From positions 33,813,667-33,877,666 of the forward strand of contig NC_088780.1 of assembly GCF_958450345.1 (NCBI RefSeq): a DNA stretch of 64,000 bases, given 5' to 3'. Under the pieces are notes generated by a model. That model was not told where the DNA came from. It saw only the letters and a program-made list of their open reading frames with translations, and made no database searches. Below are positions 56,417 to 64,000 of the stretch, piece after piece. Position 1 is the first letter of the stretch, and each line of letters begins with the position of its first letter. A program made the position numbers and the translations under genes. The stretch comes from Calliphora vicina (lineage: Eukaryota; Arthropoda; Insecta; Diptera; Calliphoridae).

Positions 56417-57520
56417 TAAACAAGTAAGAGAGCTATATTTATTCCCTTCACCAAATTATTCTTTAAAATAAATTTTTGAAATATTTTTAGGTAAACAAAA
56501 ATTAAATTTTTTTTGTTTTCAATTTTTATACCCTACACCACCATAGTGGGGAGGGTATAATGCGTTTATGCAGATGTGTGTAACAAACACCCACCTTAAA
56601 GTATACCAATCGACTTAGAATCACTTTCTGAGTCGATTAAATGAAGTCCGTCCGTCCGTCTGGCTGGCTGTCCATGTAAACCTTGTGCGCAGAGTACAGG
56701 TCGCAATTTTGAAGATATTTCTATAAAATTTGGTGCATATAATATTTTCGGCCCAAGGACCAAGCCTATTGAAACTGCCTGAAATCGCTCTATTATTTCA
56801 CCTAGCCCCCATACAAATGTCCTCCCTAAATTGGACTTTATCGGTCATAAATGTTTAATTTATCTATGTATCTACACAAAATTCGCTCCAAATAAGTTTT
56901 ATATATACAAAATTCATGTCACCAAATTTTGTTACGATCGGTCCATAATTAGTCATAGCTCCCATATAGACCCGCTTCCGAAAATCACTTCAACGTGCAT
57001 AAATCGCTTAAAAATGTTGGTATACTCACAAAATTCAGCTTTCATATAGACATAAATCACACGACCTAATTTCATGGTGATCGGTCCATAATTGGTCATA
57101 GCCCCCATATAAGGCCCACTTCCGAAAATCACTCAAAAATATAAGTTATTGAAATTTTAAAAGAAAAATGTTTTTGCTCTTTTACTTAGTGTAGGGTATT
57201 ATATGGTCGGGCTTGACCGACCATACTTTATTACTTGTTTTTTTTTTAATTGTTTTTTCAAATTTTTTTTTTTCAAATTGTTTTTGAAAAATATTTTTTT
57301 GGAAATTTTTGGTGAAAAAAAAAATTCCTGTTAAAAAATATTTTTCCCGATTTTGACCCATTGTAGGTCCAACTTATTATAGCCTTATATACATCGTTGC
57401 AATGCACTTTGAAATATTTATCACTATATATTATTGAGTTAGTAATCCAGATATAGTTCCGGTTTTTTCCTCATATCTCAGCCATTTGTGGGCCGATTTT
57501 GTCAATTGTACTTTTTTGGT
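56417..57520 (-). mobile_element. HINE subfamily B, interrupted by subfamily A
   Basis: Left part 56417-56526: ACAAGTAAGAGAGCTATATTTATTC, then TTCACCAAATTATTCTTTAAAATAAA and TTTTTAGGTAAACA. It resumes at 57241 with the TTTTTGAAAAATATTTT and CGATTTTGACCCATTGTAGGTCCAA phrases of the B family and AGCCATTTGTGGGCCGATTTTGTCAATT. The hairpin at the 3' end is partly deleted. The right (5') end is missing. Confidence 0.7.
56527..57240 (+). mobile_element. HINE subfamily A, complete, nested
   Basis: Same sequence and order as 37868-38607: ATACCCTACACCACCATAGTGGGG head, GTCCGTCCGTC run at about 56648-56660 (short), ATAATTAGTCATAGCTCCCATA, TGGTCGGGCTTGACCGACCA hairpin and TTACTTGTTT tail. Lies inside the subfamily B element and is thus younger. 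Frame 56831-57049 is repeat translation. Confidence 0.8.
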
Positions 57521-57653
57521 AAAAAGTTGTTCATTTTTGGAGAAAAATGGTTTTTAATGAAATCCTGTTGTTTTGCTGAAAATGTCAAATTTTTGGGGAT
57601 TAACAGTTTTTTTCAATGATTTTTTTTTTTGCTAAAAATTTTTTTTTTAATTA

Positions 57654-58580
57654 CACTGACTTTTTGATTGGAACAGAATTGCAACTCTATAATTCTGAAA
57701 GGGCATTAATAAGTTCATAATTTTTGTAGAATAAACTTATTATAGTCCACCTAGTCTGAGTATTTTTTTAAATTTAATTTTTTGAACGAGGGGAGTTAAT
57801 GTCTGAGAAAATTGTTATTGTCAGAATAATACTGGGGAATTTTATGGGGATCATTTTTGTGGAAAATATTAACCCTCTAGCTCCTCTCCTTAGGTGTTAA
57901 TTTGACACTTTTCAAAAGGACTATTTATATATTAAATTTCAGCATATTCAGATCATAAATGGATTTTTGTCGATTTTTAAAAACAAATTTACAACTAAAA
58001 ATTTAAATATTACCCCAGACCTTAAAACGCAAATCACCAATCCTCGAAAAAGCTTCATTATTGTATTGCCCTTTATGTTACTGAATTACGTGCGTAGTTT
58101 TTTTAACTATCATATAGTAAATAACGTCACAGTTGGTACTTTTATAAAAAAACTCAGTTTTTTGAACAATTTTCCCCGTTTTATGAATTTCGATATTTGA
58201 AAATAAAAAATGAAATTTCTGGAAAAAATGTTCGTAGAATATTTTAAAGCTTTTGACAGGACTTTTTTGATTTTCTCGAAAAAAGGGTCAAATTGACCCC
58301 TAAGAAGAGAAGCTAGAGGGTTAAATTTTCCACAAAAATAATCCCCATAAAATTTCACAATATAACTCTGACAATAAGAATTCTCTCAGACATAAACTTA
58401 CAAAATTTTTTTCATTTATTACAATGCTCCCTTCGATCAAAAAATTAAAACTTTGACCCACTGCAAAAATTAACTCAGGCCAGCTGGACTATAAGTTTAT
58501 TCTACAAAACCGATCTACTCAACATGCCCTTTCAGAATTATAGGGTCGCTGTTCTTTTCCAAAAATTCTGTTGGACAGTG
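57654..58580. mobile_element. repeat C foldback copy with both ends
   Basis: Begins CACTGAC at 57654 and ends GTTGGACAGTG at 58580. The left arm (57660-57910: TTTTTGATTGGAACAGAATT, AATTCTGAAAGGGCAT, TTTGTAGAATAAACTTAT, TTTTATGGGGATCATTTTTGTGG) is the inverse of the right arm (58250-58570). Between them 57950-58205 is the central C sequence (TCCTCGAAAAAGCTTCA, AAAACTCAGTTTTTTGAACA). This supports C as a DNA element with long inverted ends near CACTGTCCAACA. Frames 57967-58200 and 58110-58358 have no domain. Confidence 0.6.
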
Positions 58581-58772
58581 ATATTGATGAAAATTCAGTT
58601 TTTGATGAACAATTTATTTTAAGCTGAAAAAACTTTTTTTTTAAATATGAAAAGGAGTAACATCTTTCAGTAATAATTCAACAAATCTTTTCTTTTTTGC
58701 TTCTATTTTATAAAAAAAAAATCATAGTTATCTCTAATAATTTATTTTTCTTTTTTTCTCTTCTCTTTTTAG

Positions 58773-58819
58773 GAGGATTAATGATGGACGACAGAGATAA
58801 ATAACGCTTTGTTTGTGGT
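58773..58819 (+). other. candidate small exon after a strong 3' splice site
   Basis: A long pyrimidine tract (58740-58770) ends in TTTTTAG at 58772. What follows reads, with phase 2, GLMMDDRDK then TAA (58802-58804). A possible donor GTGGTAAAT lies at 58815-58822, giving a ~45-nt exon. No branch point, flanking exon or homology can be shown, and pyrimidine tracts are common in AT-rich DNA, so this is only a candidate end or alternative exon of a long gene. Confidence 0.2.
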
Positions 58820-60479
58820 AAATTTCAAACTCCCAACTAATAATAATGAAATACAAAAAAATGAAAAAAAACCTCATTATAATTTAAGTAACTTTCATGA
58901 CCTTTTTTACGTTAATTTAATAAGAATTTTTTTTATTTAAATTTGATCAAAGATATTTTCTTTTTAACTACTTAGAAACGACAATCATCTGTTACTTAAT
59001 TTTTTTTTTTCAAAACTAAATAATTAAAAATTTTTTCCAAAAAAAACGCAACTTAAATGCATAGGTATGTCATTTTGAAGGACCTTAGCTGAAAACTAAA
59101 ATGCATTTCTTTAGTGTTTTTCTCATATAATATCCTTTTAAGGGGTGGTAGTTAAATAAATATCCTTGTGCCTGCAATAGAAAGTTTTCATATAGATGGT
59201 GGTGGGTAGTAATTTTATTTTATTTATTGATAGTTGTTTTTAAAATTTCTTTGTAGAAATGCAACAGACTTTTTGTTATTTAACTGTACAGTCATTCCTT
59301 TAGTTATTAAAGTTGGAATTTCTGTGCTGTATCCTTATTTGGGATAAGGGAGAGTTGCTGTATTTAGTTTGAAGGTTTACTGAGTATGCAAAGGTATGTA
59401 AAGGAAAAAAAGGGACTTGAAATGAAAATTGTGTAAGGCTTTAAATTCTACAGAAATCGAATGATTGGAATATGCTCGTGGATGAACATAATGAGTTTTT
59501 AAGAAGAATTTTCTTTGGCGTTTGAAAGTCATGTATCTTTTACTAATTCTAAGAAATGCTGAGAATGATTGCAATCATGTATGGGAATATGCAAATGATG
59601 GCCTGTTTCGATGGGAAAACCAAAGATATTTCCTTTAAGACAACATAAACAATAATTCGAATTAATTCATTGTCATTTACTAGACAGTAGTGTTTAAGGA
59701 AATAAGAAAACTCAACATTAGGAGCTCTAATAAGTCATCAAAAATAATTAGCATTTTAATCTATTGAATTGATAAGTCATGCGTCGGATTTCCCATCCAT
59801 TTGTTTCCACATAGTTTGATTTACTAATACATTCCACATAGGTTTTTGACAACTGAGTTAGGTCTTTGACTGGGCAGTTTCCGATCTATGTGCATTAATC
59901 TATGTATCCAATACCCTGCTCATTTAAGACCCATTTGTCCATCATTTTAGTTAATAGAGTTCAAATAGTTTTAAGTTTTAGTTAAGGAATTTTCAAACCA
60001 TGTATTTTCAAGTATTTTTTATGCAAGTGACATGAAAGACTTCTCTCAATTTATCTGTTCTTGGTCTACACAATCTAGTTCGAAAAACTTAAAAGTTTTG
60101 TTCCATTGCATGAATAATAAGTAAGAAAATGAACTGTTAATTCCAACTGAATTCTCCTACTCTGAACATCAAGGTCTTCCGATTCCTTAATATTTATAAC
60201 ACTCATAAAATAAGTTAAAGCCCTATGATCCGATGCGAATTTTTGTTACTCAATATTGAATCTTTGATAGCATTACTTACAAACGACTCCATTTGGATAG
60301 TTTCGCAACATTCTGATTAAGCATTTTATTCTCGTTACAAATTCTAGTTCCAATCTCCAACAGACTTGGTCTATAATTGAAAGATTACGAGCGACAAATG
60401 TAACTATTATTTGCAAAAGGATTAATTGAGGTTCGACATATTAGAAAAAATCGCAGGTCCTAATTACAATGTCTGAGAA
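58820..60479. other. noncoding stretch
   Basis: No gene recognised, apart from the MITE fragment at 59818-59912. Frames such as 59377-59574 look spurious. Confidence 0.4.
59818..59912. mobile_element. fragment of the ATAGAGCGGAAACT MITE
   Basis: Inverse of the left half of 40845-41030: GACAACTGAGTTAGGTCTTTGAC and CAGTTTCCGATCTATGTGCATTAATCTATG. The other half is missing. Confidence 0.6.
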
Positions 60480-60930
60480 AACTCGATATTAATTCAAAAT
60501 TGAAAAAATAATATCAAATCATTCCATAAAACCATTTTCCAAGGCTTTATTTCAATACAAATTATTCATTGCTGAATTAATTAATAATAAATTTGATTCA
60601 ACCTTTGCCGGATGGCTGTTTAATTAATTCAAATCTAATTTAAATTGAATGAAAATATTTCTTCTTCATTCAATTTGTTTTTGTTTCGTTTTTAATCATT
60701 TACAAAATCAACTGAAAAAAGATGTCTATAGCCCATTTTTAATAAATTTGATTTAACAAAATTTTAATCAAGTTATTTTGAAATGAATTTGAATTAAAGA
60801 AAGCTTCAATGATTCAATAAGAAACTAATTCTATAAAGAATAAATTCTCAGAGGAATGAATTCAATATGTTTGAAATACTAAGGAATAATGCATATAAAT
60901 AAATTCATAATGGAATGACTGACAGATAAT
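60480..60930. repeat. AATTAATTCAA-rich dispersed repeat
   Basis: Shares GATTCAATAAGAAA.TAATTCTATAAA.AATAAATTCTC and neighbouring AT phrases with 36600-36745, the core of the hAT-like element, so it may be a truncated copy. Termini not seen. Confidence 0.45.
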
Positions 60931-60986
60931 GACAGAGTCACTCACTCTGCACTCCAGTGAAAAATGTTAACTGTGCAAAATACAGA

Positions 60987-61575
60987 GTTAGGTTAGGTTC
61001 CATGGACAGCCACTCTTCAAGCAGCTCACTAGGGTTCATTCCATGCAGTATATGGTTCATTCTTCATTATGACAGCTCCTACCGTAGCCATTGTACCGTA
61101 GGCCCTGTCTTCTAGCATGTGTCCCAATTATACAGTGTCCTGTAATGAAGCAAACAATTAGCCTTATTTGCTCACGACGAAATTCCATATGTAGATTCGT
61201 CCAGCTGGCCTCGTTATATTACAGGAAATCTCGTTGGTCCACCTGTTTTGTGCAGTCTCATATAGTTTCTGCTGTACAGCCATCTTGTATCTAACAAGGG
61301 AAATACCAGAAAAGGGATCGATCGCCTCATCATCCATCATCACATCCCATTCAACTGCTATACAATTACCCTGATTTCCGTTGTGTCCAGGGACCAATAT
61401 ACATAAGCGTTATCCTAGAATGTCTCGCTATCTCATTAAGGGTACCCGGAATTTCTCGGTTAACCTAGATGTAGTGTAGACAACCGCTATTCCGTTAACG
61501 GCATCAGCCTGTTGGACATCAGCCTGTTGGATGTTTAATGGCAGTAACTACCGCCTGAAGAGCCGTAGAGAAAAA
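60987..61575 (-). pseudogene. LINE (non-LTR) 3' end with RNase H domain
   Basis: Minus strand, 5' truncated. In shifting frames: LQAVVTAIK (near 61535-61560; RNase H helix), SLNEIARHS-like, then frame 61164-61397 VPGHNGNQGNCIA, the conserved RNase H motif, followed by DPFSGISLVRYKMAVQQKLYETAQNRWTNE, the usual linker, and near 61100 NCLLHYRTLYNWDTC, akin to the tail G.C.LG.HA region. GTTAGGTTAGGTT at 60987-60999 marks the 3' end, typical of fly LINEs of the I/Loa type (RNase H-bearing; inference). Stops and one frameshift at the RNase H motif; dead. Confidence 0.75.
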
Positions 61576-61719
61576 ATACAGAATTAAAATTTTACAAAAT
61601 TAATTGTCAAACTCTTGTAAATAAAAAAATTAGAAATTCTAGTTACGAGAATCAAATATGTTTCCTTCAAAGAACTTATGAATGAAAGAATCGGTCCATG
61701 AATGAATTAAACGAAACAG

Positions 61720-62548
61720 CTGCGTTCGGTACAGGTTCCCTGTCATGGTCTGGACAGATTTCAGCTTCTCATAATAGATAGGACCCCTTTGGCCCCCACC
61801 AAATGCAGAGCATTACTTCAGTGCCATGGATATTTGGCTTTGGTTTCGATTCGGCAGGTTGGCCGAGCTTCACATACGATCTATTACGCTTCGGGTTATT
61901 GTAATAGATCCATTTTTTATCGAAGGTTTGTTTCGGTGCAAAAATGATTTTCTTTCGGATATTCAAAATCTTCATTCAAGATCTCTCGGCTTCGATTCAT
62001 ATGGTACTCAATTTCTCAGCTTTTGAATGAATCCTGCTGCTCGCAAACGTTTTGAAGGTGTTGCATTAGTAGCTCCCAATAATTTTGCAAGATCTTGTTG
62101 AGTTTTACAACAATCCTCATGGAATAAACCCTCCAATTCTTGGTCTTCAAACTTTTTTGGCTAGCCTGGGCTATATTTGTCTTCCGTGTCACAATCAACA
62201 CTTTAGAACCTCATAAACCATCTCTCGCACGTTTAAACCGATGCAACACATTCACCATAAGCTTTGTTTAGCAATCGGTGTACCGCTGAACACTTTTTTC
62301 CAATTAAAGAAGTAAAGCTAAACTTCCCGCATATGACGCTTTGATTTCACAATATTCAACATTTTCAAAGCAAAAAAAATTTTGTCGTTTACACCATGAT
62401 ACAATAATTGTATCATGGTTTACACTATAAAGTTCAATAACTAAGTGAGAATAAATTACAGATACATGTACCCTTCAAAATGACGCATAAGTTATTCAAA
62501 AGAAACCCCATCTATTGTAATTCCCGCATTTTTAAGTAATACACCCAA
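61720..62548 (-). mobile_element. mariner with 5' terminal repeat, 3' truncated
   Basis: Minus strand, starting at 62548 with TTGGGTGTATTACTTAAAAA beside TA (62549-62550). N-terminal helices (about 62330-62180), QASQKSLKTKNW (frame 62016-62201), EAT.ATPSKRLRAAGFI, then frame 61769-61975 with DKKWIYYNNPKRNRSYVKLG (the first Asp region; the usual CDEKW reads DKKW) and VMLCIWWGPKGS. Homology ends at LYRTQ near 61720. Within the 5' noncoding part, a 25-bp palindrome (62394-62418) has been added. Dead. Confidence 0.87.
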
Positions 62549-64000
62549 TATATAACTGTCTTGTTGCTTAGTTTGTGGCGACAAGTCCCAAAATGTTCAA
62601 TGGTTCATTAATTATATCAATATCGAGCTTTCAAATCTGTATCGTATATTTTTGTGCTGAGAAAATATCAACAATTGTTCACTGTTTTCAGATTATGGGA
62701 AAATCCATCTGAAAGCGGACACCAGTTGAATTTAACGTTCCGAAGATATAGATATTGCTTTAAATAGAGGATGAATACATATTATTTCATTCAATAGGTC
62801 AAAGGTCAAATACTCAATACCAGACCCTTTTAGAAGTGCTAAACTCTCTTCATTTAATATGAAGTAAGTTTGTCTTAAGCTAAATTTAACAAACTTATTG
62901 CAAAGTCAACAGAAACTAATATTTATCTTTTAAACAGATTCGTGATAGCAACAGAATGTGTTGCCAATCGAATGATTCTACCTTATTGACCGAATTTTCA
63001 GTTGTGGCTATAAAACTTTAGAAGGAGTAACAAAAGTTTCGGTTGCTTCAACCGAAATTCTTCTTTATTAAATGACTTTGTGTTAATGGAAGCGAAAAAT
63101 TATACGTGTGCAACCCAATCATTCGATTAGCATCTAATTCGGTTGCTATTACGAATCTCTTTTCTCTGTGTATATATGCAAATATTATAGTGCAAGGTGA
63201 GAGACAGGGTGTCACCGTTGAACAATTGGACTTTAAAATAGCTTTATAATCATCTAACATCTAAAGATAAGGGCAAATTTAAATCAATATGGTAACTAGA
63301 AATAGACAAAGCCCCTTAAATTTCAGTAATCTCCCACAATAAACTTAATTTAAAACACCCAGCGCCATCTATGTGTAAACGCATAACAAAAATCATCAAC
63401 CATAAAGATTTATAACAAATTAAACCAGCAGACCTTTCACATATCTTTAACATTCAATAACACAAAAACCTGTTTAACTCCCCCACCCGCCTACCAACTA
63501 CCACAACCTGTTTAACAATTGAGTTAAATGGGTTAAACTGTAATTTACAACCCCATTTTCTAAACTCAAAACTTCAAACACAAGAAATACTCTTAGGAAT
63601 TCCCAAAAAGGGGTTTACAGATTTATCTAATTTTACAACTCCCCAGCCACCCCCTTTAAAGCTAAATAACTTGACAGATTTTGTTTAAAATATCATGATT
63701 TTTTGAGTTACTTTTCTAATTTTGAGTTTTTTCTTTATTTAACTTTAGAAAAAAATATATTTTTTATTTATTTTTATCTTTACAGAGAGACTTTTAAGCG
63801 CGTGAAAGGAGAGAGAAAAAAAATTCCCAACAAAATTAAAATTTTCTTTTAATTTAATCCAAAAAAAAAACAAAATTTAAGGAAATTTAGAGAAAACATT
63901 CTTTAATACAACAAAAAGAAAAAACAAAAAACAATTAAAAATTCAAAAATCTTAAAAATTAAATGCTAAAGACATTCGCATGTGTGTGGTGGTGGAAAGA
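62549..64000. other. noncoding stretch with candidate 3' splice site
   Basis: No gene recognised. A T-rich tract ending TTTTTATCTTTACAG at 63785 would make a good acceptor; the following bases read ETFKRVKGERKKIPNKIK in one frame, but the composition (AGAGAGAAAAAAAA) is more like untranslated sequence. 63300-63660 has lower T content with several CCCC tracts. Confidence 0.3.

Noticed and set aside
1..64000. tRNA or rRNA genes
   Set aside because: No cloverleaf with A and B box phrases or rRNA-like GC-rich conserved stretch was noticed; a covariance-model scan could not be run.

Overview
The window looks like noncoding, strongly AT-rich nuclear DNA from an insect, most likely a fly (Diptera, probably a higher fly). 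The basis is seven decayed mariner copies, many DINE-1/HINE-like Helentron derivatives (GTCC tandem runs, GAGTCGATT..GATGTCCGTCC block, terminal hairpin followed by CTTACTTGT), an insect-type non-LTR retrotransposon with a TTAGGTTAGGTT tail, and no bacterial-style gene packing. I find no intact host gene. The longest open frame is 153 codons and has no recognisable domain. The window may lie between genes or inside very large introns; two candidate 3' splice sites (58773 and 63786) are the only hints of host exons.

Layout. 1-6.2 kb: a 17-bp minisatellite, two mariner remnants, a tandem repeat split by a CCCCGG-ended MITE, and two foldback MITEs. 6.2-10.4 kb: a large 27-bp minisatellite, then a hAT-type element with an exact 8-bp target duplication, holding a pogo-type element, which holds a foldback MITE. 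10.6-13.8 kb: repeat family C, a HINE, and a 916-bp element with Transib hallmarks (CACAGTG ends, exact 5-bp duplication CAACG). 13.8-20.8 kb: mostly unique DNA plus a reshuffled, partly tandem LINE remnant. 20.8-33.2 kb: mariner, MITEs, HINEs, family C and a hAT MITE with an 8-bp duplication. 34-41 kb: HINEs and a large family C inverted pair carrying further insertions. 42.6-45.5 kb: a mariner split by a second Transib-like element that itself holds a HINE and a piggyBac-type MITE. 47.3-49.7 kb: Tc1/mariner-superfamily transposase pieces, one region expanded into a ~210-bp (70-codon) tandem array. 50.9-58.6 kb: mariners, a CACTA-ended foldback element with TAA duplication, a HINE inside a HINE, and a short family C foldback. 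60.9-62.5 kb: the 3' end of a LINE and a mariner.

The genes do not act together as a pathway. The biology is that of a transposon graveyard in which target duplications and nesting give the order of insertion. The most notable items are the two Transib-like elements (the superfamily related to RAG1 recombinase) with RSS-like ends, the tandem array made from a transposase coding segment, and the foldback element with CACTA ends. Names rest on terminal motifs, target duplications and translated motifs read by eye; no database search was possible.
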